The notes under the pieces were generated by a model. The model was given only the letters and a program-made list of their open reading frames with translations, had not been told where the DNA came from and did no database searches. From NCBI RefSeq assembly GCF_002797595.1, contig NZ_PGFE01000001.1, forward strand, positions 496,001 to 560,000: a stretch of 64,000 nt of DNA. Direction: 5' to 3'. The position numbers and the translations under genes are program-made. Below, piece after piece: positions 35,689-43,832 of this stretch. Positions within the stretch are counted from its first letter, which is position 1. Each line of letters begins with the position of its first letter. Origin of the DNA: Sediminihabitans luteus (lineage in GTDB: Bacteria > Actinomycetota > Actinomycetes > Actinomycetales > Cellulomonadaceae).

Positions 35689-37023
35689 GTGAGAAACTCC
35701 CAGACCCCCCGAGCCGGCCGGGTCGCCCGCCTGCTCGCCACGACCGCGGCCCTCGCCGTCGCGAGCCTCGGCATCGTGGGCACCGCCGGGGCGACGACGC
35801 CCTCGGTCCCCGCGGCCGCGCCCGCCGCGGTCCCCGCCGCCGCGCCGTCCGCGAACTCGCAGTGGCTCACCGGCTACTGGCACAACTTCGACAACGGCTC
35901 GGTCGTGTTCCCGCTCAGCGAGATCCCGTCCGCGTACAACCTGATCGCCGTGGCGTTCGCCGACAACAAGACCGGCACGCCGGGCGGCATCACGTTCAAC
36001 CTCGCGAGCGCCGAGCTCAAGGGCTACACGGTCCCGCAGTTCAAGGCCGACATCAAGGCGATCCAGGCCCAGGGCCGCAAGGTCATCATCTCGGTCGGCG
36101 GCGAGAAGGGGAACGTGATCGTCTCCAACGCCACCGAGGCGAAGAACTTCGCCGACACCGCGTACGCCCTCATGCAGGAGTACGGCTTCGACGGCGTCGA
36201 CATCGACCTCGAGCACGGCATCAACGCGACGTACATGTCGGACGCGCTGCACCAGCTGCGCGCGAAGGCCGGCAGCGACCTCATCATCGCGATGGCGCCG
36301 CAGACGATCGACTACCAGGCGACGTCGATGGGCTACTACCAGCTCACGCTCGCGATCAAGGACATCCTGACGATCGTCAACACGCAGTACTACAACTCGG
36401 GCGCGATGATGGGCTGCAACCAGCAGGTCTACAGCCAGGGCTCGGTCGACTTCCTGACGTCGCTCACCTGCATCCAGCTCGAGATGGGCCTGCGCCCCGA
36501 CCAGGTCGGGATCGGCGTGCCCGCGGTGCAGAAGGCCGCGGGCGGCGGCTACCAGCCGCTCGCCAACGTCGCGAACGCCGTCGACTGCCTCGAGAAGGGC
36601 ACGGGCTGCGGCTCGTTCAAGCCCGCGAAGCAGTACGGCAAGATCGGTGGCGTCATGACCTGGTCGATCAACTGGGACAAGACCAACAACTACGCGCTCG
36701 CCAACCTGTTCGGCCCCAAGCTGGGCTCGGGCAGCGGCACGCCGACCGTGACGCCGACCCCGACGACCACCCCCACGGCGACCGCGACGCCGACCGCCAC
36801 GACCACGCCGAAGCCGACCGCCACGGCGACCGCGACCCCGACCCCCACGGCGACCGGCAACCCCGGCGCCTGCACCGCTCCCGCGTGGTCGGCCTCGGCC
36901 GTCTACACGGGCGGCGCGGTGGTCTCCGCGGACGGCCACCAGTGGAAGGCCAAGTGGTGGACGACGAACGAGAAGCCCGCCCCCAGCCAGTGGGGCGTGT
37001 GGACCGACCTCGGCGCCTGCTGA
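35689..37023 (+). CDS. secreted GH18 chitinase with carbohydrate-binding module
   Basis: This 444-residue exported enzyme hydrolyses chitin. It has a Sec signal peptide (residues 1-35, RVARLLATTAALAVASLG core, AGA cleavage), a GH18 domain with the catalytic DGVDIDLE motif (Glu175), a Pro/Thr linker (about 355-395) and a C-terminal CBM5/12-type chitin-binding module rich in Trp (PAWSASAVYTGGAVVSADGHQWKA in pieces). The start is GTG with GAGGAG upstream. It is divergent from the sigma operon and convergent with rplA. Confidence 0.93.
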   Translation: MRNSQTPRAGRVARLLATTAALAVASLGIVGTAGATTPSVPAAAPAAVPAAAPSANSQWLTGYWHNFDNGSVVFPLSEIPSAYNLIAVAFADNKTGTPGGITFNLASAELKGYTVPQFKADIKAIQAQGRKVIISVGGEKGNVIVSNATEAKNFADTAYALMQEYGFDGVDIDLEHGINATYMSDALHQLRAKAGSDLIIAMAPQTIDYQATSMGYYQLTLAIKDILTIVNTQYYNSGAMMGCNQQVYSQGSVDFLTSLTCIQLEMGLRPDQVGIGVPAVQKAAGGGYQPLANVANAVDCLEKGTGCGSFKPAKQYGKIGGVMTWSINWDKTNNYALANLFGPKLGSGSGTPTVTPTPTTTPTATATPTATTTPKPTATATATPTPTATGNPGACTAPAWSASAVYTGGAVVSADGHQWKAKWWTTNEKPAPSQWGVWTDLGAC

Positions 37024-37106
37024 TCCACCGCCGCCGGCGCCCCCACGGGCGCCGGCGGTCGCGGGGCCGGGGCGTTCGCCCGCCCGGCGCCCCGCGAGGG
37101 TGAACG

Positions 37107-37146
37107 ACGAAGGCCCGGTACCTCCTGCGAGGTACCGGGCCTTCGT
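37107..37146. terminator. bidirectional terminator between chitinase and rplA
   Basis: A perfect 18-bp stem (37107-37124 with 37129-37146) with loop CTGC lies between two convergent genes and can serve both. No T-run is found on either side. Confidence 0.85.
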
Positions 37147-37175
37147 GCGTGCGGAGCGACCGCGAGGGGCGAGGA

Positions 37176-37892
37176 TCAGGCCTCGTCGCCCTCGAGCAGC
37201 TTCGTCGTCTTGGACTGGTCGAGCGGGATGCCCGGGCCCATGGTCGTCGTCATGGTCGCCTTGGTGATGTAGCGACCCTTGGACGACGACGGCTTGAGAC
37301 GCAGGACCTCGTCGATCGCGGCGGCGTAGTTCTCCACGAGCGCGGTCTCGGAGAACGAGACCTTGCCGATGATGAAGTGGAGGTTCGCGTGCTTGTCGAC
37401 GCGGAACTCGATCTTTCCGCCCTTGATGTCGCTCACGGCCTTCGCGACGTCCATGGTCACGGTGCCGGTCTTCGGGTTCGGCATCAGGCCGCGGGGGCCG
37501 AGCACCTTTCCGAGACGACCGACCTTGCCCATGAGGTCGGGCGTGGCGACGGCCGAGTCGAAGTCGGTGTAGCCGGCCGCGACCTTGGCGATCAGGTCGT
37601 CGCCGCCGACCTCGTCCGCGCCCGCGGCGAGGGCCTGCTCGGCCTTCTCACCGTTCGCGAAGACGATGACGCGGGCGGTCTTGCCCGTGCCGTTCGGCAG
37701 GTTGACCGTGCCGCGGACCATCTGGTCGGCCTTGCGGGGGTCGACGCCCAGGCGGAACGCGACCTCGACGGTCGCGTCGTACTTGGTCGACGAGGTCTCC
37801 TTCGCGAGGCGCACGGCCTCGAGGGGGGTGTACAGGTTCTCGCGGTCGATCTTCTCGGCGGCGGAACGGTACGCCTTGCTGCGCGTTGCCAT
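37176..37892 (-). CDS. rplA: 50S ribosomal protein L1
   Basis: L1 forms the mobile stalk at the E site. ATG at 37892, with AAGGAG upstream, gives 238 residues starting [21 protein letters not shown]. The signature [24 protein letters not shown] is present. It follows rplK by 176 nt, an unusually long gap that contains a hairpin. Its usual downstream neighbours rplJ and rplL are displaced by about 7.8 kb. Confidence 0.98.
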   Translation of the reverse strand: MATRSKAYRSAAEKIDRENLYTPLEAVRLAKETSSTKYDATVEVAFRLGVDPRKADQMVRGTVNLPNGTGKTARVIVFANGEKAEQALAAGADEVGGDDLIAKVAAGYTDFDSAVATPDLMGKVGRLGKVLGPRGLMPNPKTGTVTMDVAKAVSDIKGGKIEFRVDKHANLHFIIGKVSFSETALVENYAAAIDEVLRLKPSSSKGRYITKATMTTTMGPGIPLDQSKTTKLLEGDEA

Positions 37893-38020
37893 CTGCTTCT
37901 CCTTCGTGTCGAGCAGTCGTGGTGCGGGTCCGCGCGGACCCTCCCACTGCCCGGACGGACGTCCGGGCGTGCTGGTGATGCTGATGCTGCTGGTGGTGCA
38001 GGTCATGCTGGTCGTGCTGC

Positions 38021-38047
38021 GGTGCGGCGCCGCGAGGGCGCCGCACC
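38021..38047 (-). terminator. hairpin between rplK and rplA
   Basis: A perfect 11-bp stem (38021-38031 with 38037-38047) with a 5-nt loop begins about 20 nt after the rplK stop. The rest of the gap (37960-38020) is a CTGnTG-type low-complexity run. It may be a partial terminator or regulatory site for L1. Confidence 0.5.
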
Positions 38048-38068
38048 GGTGGTGCGGTGACCGTGAGG

Positions 38069-38500
38069 TCAGCCCTCGACCGTGATGCCCATCGAGCGCG
38101 CGGTGCCCGCGATGATCTTCGAGGCGGCCTCGAGGTCGTTCGCGTTGAGGTCCTCGAGCTTGGTCGTGGCGATGGCACGGACCTGCTCGGCGGTGATCTT
38201 GGCGACCTTGACGGTGTGCGGGGTCGCGGAGCCCTTGTCGACGCCCGCGGCCTGCTTGATGAGCTCCGCAGCCGGCGGGGTCTTGGTGATGAACGTGAAC
38301 GAGCGGTCCTCGTACACGGTGATCTCGACCGGCACGACGTTGCCACGCTGCGACTCGGTCGCCGCGTTGTACGCCTTGCAGAACTCCATGATGTTGACGC
38401 CGTGCTGACCGAGCGCCGGACCGATCGGCGGCGCGGGGGTGGCCGCGCCGGCCTTGATCTGGAGCTTGATGAGGCCGGAGACCTTCTTCTTGGGAGGCAT
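38069..38500 (-). CDS. rplK: 50S ribosomal protein L11
   Basis: L11 forms the GTPase-associated centre and is needed for RelA activation and thiopeptide binding. The 143-residue product starts [40 protein letters not shown], with the Pro-rich N-terminal helix region conserved, and ends in the RNA-binding domain ([16 protein letters not shown]). Length is normal. It lies between nusG and rplA. Confidence 0.98.
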
Positions 38501-38587
38501 GCTGTTCCCTGACTTCCTGGTGTTGTGGACCGACGCCCTGGGCGATGACCCGGTTGCAGTGCTGCCGTGCGGCTCGCGCCGCGAGGA

Positions 38588-39268
38588 TCAGATCTTGGAG
38601 ACCTGGTCGAACGACAGCTCGACCGGGGTCTCCCGGCCGAAGATGGAGACGAGGACCTTGAGCTTCTGGCTCTCCGCGTTGATCTCGGAGATCGTCGCGT
38701 CAAGGGTCTCGAAGGGACCGTCGGTGACGGTCACGGACTCGCCGACCTCGAAGTCGACCTCGACGGGCGCCTTGGACTTCTGGGCGGGCTTGCCGGCGAC
38801 CGGCGCCTCCTCGAAGACCGGCGCGAGCATCGAGAACACCTCGTCGAGGGTCAGCGGCACGGGCTGGTGGGTGTGGCCGACGAAGCCGGTCACGCCGGGA
38901 GTGTGGCGCACCGCGCCCCACGACTCGTCGGTCAGGTCCATGCGCACGAGGACGTAGCCGGGGATGCGGACCCGGCGCACGATCTTCTTCTGCGCGTTCT
39001 TGATCTCCGCGACCTCTTCCATCGGCACCTCGACCTGGAAGATGTAGTCCTCCATGTTGAGGGACTGGGTGCGGTTCTCGAGGTTGACCTTGACGCGGTT
39101 CTCGTAGCCCGCGTACGAGTGGATCACGTACCAGTCGCCCGGCTGCATGCGCAGCTCGCGGCGGAACTCCTCGGCGGGGTCGACGACGGCCGGCTCGGCC
39201 TCGTCCGCGGGTGCGGTCTCGGCGTCCGGCTCGACGTTCTCAGTCTGGTCCAGCGACTCCTCGGACAC
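38588..39268 (-). CDS. nusG: transcription termination/antitermination factor NusG
   Basis: NusG binds RNA polymerase through its NGN domain and Rho or S10 through its KOW domain. From the GTG at 39268 the protein has 226 residues: an acidic N-terminal extension of about 45, the NGN domain ([20 protein letters not shown]...[10 protein letters not shown]), a linker and the KOW domain ([25 protein letters not shown]). Acidic extensions are usual in actinobacteria. The Shine-Dalgarno is weak, so the start is inferred. Confidence 0.95.
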   Translation of the reverse strand: MSEESLDQTENVEPDAETAPADEAEPAVVDPAEEFRRELRMQPGDWYVIHSYAGYENRVKVNLENRTQSLNMEDYIFQVEVPMEEVAEIKNAQKKIVRRVRIPGYVLVRMDLTDESWGAVRHTPGVTGFVGHTHQPVPLTLDEVFSMLAPVFEEAPVAGKPAQKSKAPVEVDFEVGESVTVTDGPFETLDATISEINAESQKLKVLVSIFGRETPVELSFDQVSKI

Positions 39269-39374
39269 GGACGACCTGCTTTCTACGTTTGGCCTGCGGA
39301 TGGGACGTGAATGCCCGGGCACCCCTGGCGGGACGCTCGGGCGACGCACATCGTTCGGGCGGTTCGACGGGTGG

Positions 39375-39644
39375 TTACGCCCCGAAGACCCACTCGACGA
39401 CCTTGCCGATGCCAAGGTCGAGGACGGTGATGAACCCCATCATGACGACGAGGAACACGAGCACGACGGCGATGTAGGTCCCGAGCTCGGAACGCGTCGG
39501 TGCGACGACCTTGCCGAGCTCGGCCACCACCTGGCGCACGAACAGGGCGATGCGGCCGAAGAACCCCGGCCGCTTCTCGCCGGAGCGCGGCTCCTTGGCG
39601 CGGGCACCCTCGGCACCGACTGCACCGGACGGCGATTCGCTCAC
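39375..39644 (-). CDS. secE: protein translocase subunit SecE
   Basis: SecE clamps SecY in the translocon. The 89-residue product has a charged N-terminal part, the amphipathic helix [23 protein letters not shown] and a single membrane helix ([23 protein letters not shown]). This one-helix layout is the common form outside Proteobacteria. It starts with GTG and lies between tRNA-Trp and nusG, a conserved order. Confidence 0.97.
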   Translation of the reverse strand: MSESPSGAVGAEGARAKEPRSGEKRPGFFGRIALFVRQVVAELGKVVAPTRSELGTYIAVVLVFLVVMMGFITVLDLGIGKVVEWVFGA

Positions 39645-39761
39645 TGATCTTCCCCACTCGGTGTGTGCGACCGAGCCCCTGCGCGGTGCCGGGTGGCACC
39701 TCGCGGACCCGCCCGCTCCGGATGACGGTCACCCGCACCGTGGTGCGACGTGCTCGCCGAG

Positions 39762-39834
39762 CAGGGTAGACAGGACTCGAACCTGCAACCTGCGGTTTTG
39801 GAGACCGCTGCGCTACCAATTGCGCCACTACCCT
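39762..39834 (-). tRNA. trpT: tRNA-Trp (anticodon CCA)
   Basis: A 73-nt cloverleaf can be folded: acceptor AGGGTAG with CTACCCT, discriminator G, anticodon stem GCGGT/ACCGC around loop CTCCAAA, and GGTTCGAGTCC in the T arm. The CCA end is not encoded. It lies upstream of secE-nusG-rplK-rplA, as in mycobacteria. Confidence 0.97.
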
Positions 39835-39906
39835 TCGCGACCGACGTCCGACGGGCAGCACCGTGTGGCGCAACTCATCATGGTGGACGTCAACCACCGA
39901 GGGACC

Positions 39907-39936
39907 ACTGTACGCGAACCGGGGCGCTGGGTCGAA
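39907..39936 (-). promoter_or_regulatory. tRNA-Trp / secE-nusG-rplKA promoter
   Basis: TTCGAC (39936-39931) and TACAGT (39912-39907) on the minus strand are 18 nt apart, about 66 nt before the tRNA. The -10 region lies in a 16-bp sequence (39902-39917 on the plus strand) identical to the rplJ promoter core. Confidence 0.6.
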
Positions 39937-40221
39937 CCGCCCTCCGGCGTCCGGATCCGCGCCCGGCCCGCGACCACCGTGCGTCCGCCGCGTGCCCACC
40001 GTCCGGTGGACGCCAGGACCCGCCGGGAGGTGCCTGGCGGGCGGGCCCGGCGGACGACAGCCTGGTGCCGACGCGAAGTTCGCGCGACGGCCGTCCGTGG
40101 CCGAGGCGACCGTCACGACGCACCTGCTGCGCGCCTAGGCCACGCTCGGCGCCGACGACCGCGCGCACGCGGTCACGGTCGCGACGCCGCGGGACGACCT
40201 GCCGGGCACCTGAGGGGGTGC

Positions 40222-40227
40222 GAGACT
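40222..40227 (+). promoter_or_regulatory. leaderless -10 of the deaminase gene
   Basis: GAGACT ends exactly 6 nt before the GTG start at 40234. The gene has no Shine-Dalgarno at a useful distance, so a leaderless transcript is proposed. Confidence 0.4.
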
Positions 40228-40233
40228 GCACCG

Positions 40234-41259
40234 GTGCGCGACCTGTCGAAGCTCCCGAAAGCCCACCTGCACCTGCACTTCACCGGCTCGATGCGGGTCG
40301 ACACCCTGCGCGAGCTCGCCGCCGGGTACGGCGTGCGGCTGCCCGCCGCGCTGGTCGACGGCGACCCGCTGCGCCTGCCGCCGACCGAGCGCGGGTGGTT
40401 CCGGTTCCAGCGCCTGTACGACGCGGCACGCGCGTGCGTGCGCTCGGAGGCCGACATGCGGCGCATCGTCGACGAGGCCGCGCAGGACGACGCCGCCGAG
40501 GGCTCGGGCCGCCTCGAGATCCAGGTCGACCCGACGTCGTACGCCCCGTTCGTGGGCGGCATCACGCCCGCGGTCGAGATCGTGCTCGACGCCGCGCGGG
40601 CCGCGAGCGCCGCGCACGGGATCGAGGTCGCGGTCGTGGTCGCGGCGTCGCGCATGCGGCACCCGCTCGACGCGCGCACGCTCGCGCGGCTCGCGGCGCA
40701 GTACGCCGGGTCGGGTGCGGGCGAGGTCGTGGGGTTCGGGCTGAGCAACGACGAGCGCCGCGGCGACACGGCGGAGTTCGCGCACGCGTTCCGGATCGCC
40801 CGCGACGCGGGCCTCGCGTCGGTCCCGCACGGCGGCGAGCTCCTGGGCCCGGCGCACGTGCACGACGTCGTGCGCGACCTCGTGCCGGACCGGCTCGGTC
40901 ACGGCGTGCGGGCCGCGGAGGACGCGCGCGTGCTCGACGACCTCGTGGGTCGCGGGGTCGCGCTCGAGGTGTGCCCCGCGTCGAACGTGTCGCTCGGCGT
41001 GTACGCGGACGACGCGCACGTGCCCCTGCGCACGCTCGTCGACGCGGGTGCGCAGGTCGCGCTCGGTGCCGACGACCCTCTGCTGTTCGGCTCGCGGCTC
41101 GTGGCGCAGTACGAGGCCGCGCGCACGGTGCACGGGTTCGACGACGCGGCGCTCGCGGACCTCGCGCGGTCGTCGGTGCGCGCGAGCCGGGCGACGGCCG
41201 CGACGCGCGAGCGCCTGCTGGCCGGGGTCGACGCGTGGCTCGCGCACGACCCGAGGTGA
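40234..41259 (+). CDS. adenosine deaminase family protein
   Basis: The 341-residue product belongs to the metal-dependent adenosine/adenine deaminases. It has an N-terminal H-x-H (LPKAHLHLHFTGSM), the third His in SVPHGGE, and the C-terminal pair in LGADDPLLF, with CPASNVSLGVY between. The usual HxHLDG is replaced by HLHFTG, so the substrate may not be adenosine; 6-aminodeoxyfutalosine or another aminopurine is possible. GTG start without Shine-Dalgarno. It stands alone between tRNA-Trp and a GntR unit. Confidence 0.85.
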   Translation: MRDLSKLPKAHLHLHFTGSMRVDTLRELAAGYGVRLPAALVDGDPLRLPPTERGWFRFQRLYDAARACVRSEADMRRIVDEAAQDDAAEGSGRLEIQVDPTSYAPFVGGITPAVEIVLDAARAASAAHGIEVAVVVAASRMRHPLDARTLARLAAQYAGSGAGEVVGFGLSNDERRGDTAEFAHAFRIARDAGLASVPHGGELLGPAHVHDVVRDLVPDRLGHGVRAAEDARVLDDLVGRGVALEVCPASNVSLGVYADDAHVPLRTLVDAGAQVALGADDPLLFGSRLVAQYEAARTVHGFDDAALADLARSSVRASRATAATRERLLAGVDAWLAHDPR

Positions 41260-41287
41260 GGAGGCAGTGCTGCGTGCCGCTCACCCC

Positions 41288-41324
41288 TGGACACCATTTG
41301 TATCAATGATCTAGCATTTTGCTA
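41288..41324 (+). promoter_or_regulatory. promoter and operator of the membrane protein-GntR unit
   Basis: TGGACA (41288-41293) and TAGCAT (41312-41317) are 18 nt apart, in an unusually AT-rich patch. The inverted repeat TAGCA-TTT-TGCTA (41312-41324) covers the -10 and start region. It is a plausible binding site for the GntR regulator encoded downstream. Confidence 0.6.
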
Positions 41325-41353
41325 CTTACCGTCGTCCGTCCCTGGAGCTCCCC

Positions 41354-42268
41354 GTGGCCAACTACACCGTGCTCGTGCTGCTGCTCGCCCCGCTGTGGTG
41401 CGCGAGCGTCGTCCCCGCGATCGTCCTCGCCGTGCTGCTCGAGCGATCGTGCGGCGCCGCACCCGCGACCGGCGCGACGCCGGCCGAGACCGCGCTCGCC
41501 GCGGCCCGGCAGTCCCGGCGCCACGCGGGCCTGACCGCCGCGCTCGCGGCGGTCGCGGCCTTCGTGGTCGCCCCGCCCGTCGCGCTCGTCGTCCTCGTCG
41601 CCGTCCGGTCGTCGTGGGTCGCGGGCGCGGTGCTCGTCGGGCTCGTCCCGGCCGCCGCGAGCGCGACGTTCCTGGGCGTGCACGCGCTCGGCGAGCGTCG
41701 TCGCCCGCGCGAGCGCGGCGTGGTCCGCACCGCGTCGCTCACGCCCCCGTCCGCCGCCGACGTCGCGCCCCGCGGTCTGCGCGTCTGGCTCACGGTCGCC
41801 CTCGGCATCACCACGGTCGCGGTCGCCCTGCCCGGCGCGGTGCTGCTCGGGCTCACCGAGGGCACCGCCGAGGTCGTCGCGACCGCCGGAGGGTTCGGCG
41901 GCCTCCTCGTGGTCGCGGTCGGGACCGCGCTCGGGGCGCACCTCGTGCTCGGTGTCGTCGCCACCCGGACCGCCACCCCGGGCGTCGACGCGGGCTGGGA
42001 CGCGGACCTGCGGCGCCTCGCCGCGCACCGCGTGCTGCGGGGCGCGGCGCTCCTCGTCGTGCTCGTGGGCGCGGGCTCCCTCCTCACGACCGCGGTGGCG
42101 GGCGTCCCGCTCGCCGCCGCACCCGGGGTGCTCCTGCTCCTCGTGGGCGTCGGCGTGGCGCTCGTGCCCGGGCCCGTGCCCCGCGACCCGGCACCTGCCG
42201 CACGCGCGACGGGCGGCGACCCGGCGGTCGCGGGCGCCGCCGCGGCCACGCGGTCCACGGACGCATGA
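41354..42268 (+). CDS. membrane protein of unknown function, in operon with GntR regulator
   Basis: The 304-residue product has about seven hydrophobic segments (for example TVLVLLLAPLWCASVVPAIV and GLTAALAAVAAFVVAPPVAL) and no domain I can name. GTG start with GGAG upstream. Its end overlaps the GntR gene by 4 nt (ATGA). YtrA-type GntR regulators usually control neighbouring transport or membrane genes, so this protein is the likely target of the regulator. Confidence 0.75.
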   Translation: MANYTVLVLLLAPLWCASVVPAIVLAVLLERSCGAAPATGATPAETALAAARQSRRHAGLTAALAAVAAFVVAPPVALVVLVAVRSSWVAGAVLVGLVPAAASATFLGVHALGERRRPRERGVVRTASLTPPSAADVAPRGLRVWLTVALGITTVAVALPGAVLLGLTEGTAEVVATAGGFGGLLVVAVGTALGAHLVLGVVATRTATPGVDAGWDADLRRLAAHRVLRGAALLVVLVGAGSLLTTAVAGVPLAAAPGVLLLLVGVGVALVPGPVPRDPAPAARATGGDPAVAGAAAATRSTDA

Positions 42269-42657
42269 CGGGACCTGACGTCGCCCGCCTCGACGTCACG
42301 GTCGACCTCGCGTCGGGCGTGCCGCCCTACGAGCAGGTGCGCACCCAGGTCGTCGCGCACGTGAGCGCCGGGCACCTGCGCCCGGGCGACCGCCTGCCCA
42401 CGATCCGCGCGCTCGCGACCGAGCTCGGGATCGCCCCCGGCACGGTCGCGCGCGCGTACCGCGAGCTCGAGGAGGCGGGGGTCGTGGTCGGACGCCGCCG
42501 GGCCGGGACGGTCGTCGCGGACGGCGCTGTCGCGGCCGACGTGCTCGTGCGCACCGCGGCCCGCGAGTACGTCGAGGCGGCCCGCGCCGCGGGGCTCGAC
42601 GACGAGGCCGCGCTCGACGTGGTGCGCGGCGAGCTCGCACGCACGCGGGAGGACTGA
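42265..42657 (+). CDS. GntR family (YtrA-like) transcriptional regulator
   Basis: The 130-residue product has a winged helix-turn-helix of GntR type (PPYEQVRTQVVAHVSAGHLRPGDRLPTIR, then LGIAPGTVARAYRELEEAGVV) and only a short C-terminal tail of about 45 residues. That size marks the YtrA subfamily, which lacks a large ligand domain. It probably represses its own operon through the inverted repeat at 41312-41324. Confidence 0.9.
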   Translation: MTGPDVARLDVTVDLASGVPPYEQVRTQVVAHVSAGHLRPGDRLPTIRALATELGIAPGTVARAYRELEEAGVVVGRRRAGTVVADGAVAADVLVRTAAREYVEAARAAGLDDEAALDVVRGELARTRED

Positions 42658-42678
42658 CCCGGGGGCAGCACCCGTTCG

Positions 42679-42733
42679 GCGACGGTTCTGCGACGGTTCG
42701 GTGACGGCTCGGTCACGGCTCGGCCACGACGCG
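42679..42733 (+). repeat. 11-bp tandem repeat upstream of the L,D-transpeptidase
   Basis: Five 11-bp units start at 42679, 42690, 42701, 42712 and 42723, with a core G(C/T)(G/C)ACGG(T/C)TC. The period is close to one DNA turn, so the GTGAC/GTCAC-like cores face the same side. They lie 30-90 bp upstream of a candidate -10 (TAGCGT, 42766-42771). Confidence 0.7.
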
Positions 42734-42765
42734 GCCCGCGGGCGTGCGCGTCGTCCGAGGTGCCC

Positions 42766-42771
42766 TAGCGT
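42766..42771 (+). promoter_or_regulatory. candidate -10 for the L,D-transpeptidase gene
   Basis: TAGCGT fits the TAnnnT pattern and would start transcription near 42778, about 37 nt before the GTG start. No consensus -35 is seen, which would fit activation from the 11-bp repeats. Confidence 0.35.
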
Positions 42772-42814
42772 TGTGCTGCGCCGCGCGCCGTGCGGGCGTG
42801 ACCGAGGGGGATCC

Positions 42815-43804
42815 GTGCCAGCAGCTCCGACGCCGAGACGTCGACCCACCGCAGTCCCCGCAGGCCTGGGACTGATCCTGGCGGGCCTGCTCGCGCTCGG
42901 CGGCTGCAGCCAGGGCTCCGGGACCGCGGCACCGGACCGGTCGGCGAGCGCCTCGGCGACCAGCACGACGGCACCGACGCGGGAGGCCACCGCGACGGCC
43001 ACGGCCGACCCGGCGACGTCCGCCACCCCCACCGTGCCGGCCGACGTGCCCACCGACGTGCCCACCGACGAAGCGGCCGGCGAGCCGACCGACGCACCCA
43101 CGGGCGCCCCCACCGACGAGGCCGAGGGCCACGCGACCGAGCCGCCGGCCGACGCGGACGCCGGCCCGACCCCCGCGCCGACCGAGAGGCCCGACCCGAC
43201 GGCGGACTACCTGCGACCCGGGTCGAGCGGCGAGCGGGTGAGCGAGCTCCAGCAGGCCCTGGTCGACCTGGGCTACCGGGGCACGGGCGTCGACGGGTCG
43301 TTCGGGGCGGGCACGACGCAGGCCGTGTGGGCGTTGCAGAAGGCGGCGGGCCTCGCGCGCGACGGCGTCGTCGGGCCCGCGACGCTCGCGGCGGTCGAGG
43401 ACGGCGTGCGGCCGAAGGCCCGCTCGACGTCCGGGCACGTGCTCGAGTTCGACGTCGCCCGCCAGCTCGTGCTGCTCGTCGACGACGGCACGGTCGGCGC
43501 GATCATGAACGCGTCGTCGGGCAACGGCGACGAGTTCGAGGCCAAGGGCCACACCTACTGGGCGACGACCCCGACCGGCTCGTACGCCGTCGGGCGGCAG
43601 GTCGACGGCAACTACGCGTCCGGGCTCGAGCTCGGCGACATGTACCGCCCGAAGTTCTTCAACGGCGGCATCGCGGTGCACGGGTCGCCGTCCGTACCGG
43701 CCTGGCCCGCGTCGCACGGGTGCGTGCGCGTGACGAACGCGTCGATCAACTACATCTGGGACGTGTGGGGCGCACCTCCCGGGACCCGCGTGCTGGTCTA
43801 CTGA
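42815..43804 (+). CDS. lipoprotein L,D-transpeptidase with peptidoglycan-binding domain
   Basis: L,D-transpeptidases make 3-3 cross-links in peptidoglycan. The 329-residue product has a lipoprotein signal (LLALGGC, Cys31), a Pro/Thr/Ala/Asp-rich spacer to about 130, a PG_binding_1 domain (RPGSSGERVSELQQALVDLG to VGPATLAAV) and a YkuD domain with catalytic Cys303 in SHGCVRV and His289 in VHGS. GTG start with GAGGGGG upstream. It is convergent with murB, 28 nt apart. Confidence 0.92.
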   Translation: MPAAPTPRRRPTAVPAGLGLILAGLLALGGCSQGSGTAAPDRSASASATSTTAPTREATATATADPATSATPTVPADVPTDVPTDEAAGEPTDAPTGAPTDEAEGHATEPPADADAGPTPAPTERPDPTADYLRPGSSGERVSELQQALVDLGYRGTGVDGSFGAGTTQAVWALQKAAGLARDGVVGPATLAAVEDGVRPKARSTSGHVLEFDVARQLVLLVDDGTVGAIMNASSGNGDEFEAKGHTYWATTPTGSYAVGRQVDGNYASGLELGDMYRPKFFNGGIAVHGSPSVPAWPASHGCVRVTNASINYIWDVWGAPPGTRVLVY

Positions 43805-43832
43805 CCCCACGCGTCCCCGGAGGTCGTCGGGC

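Larger units (their letters stand above)
39835..40233. other. intergenic region between tRNA-Trp and the deaminase gene
   Basis: These 400 nt have no supported gene on either strand. They hold the outward tRNA-Trp promoter near 39907-39936 and the leaderless -10 of the plus-strand deaminase at 40222-40227. I see nothing nameable in the middle. Confidence 0.55.

Noticed and set aside
39511-40233. Upstream extension of the deaminase frame
   Set aside because: The frame is open because of GC bias but reads through the secE and tRNA-Trp region. The GTG at 40234 fits both the family start and the leaderless spacing.
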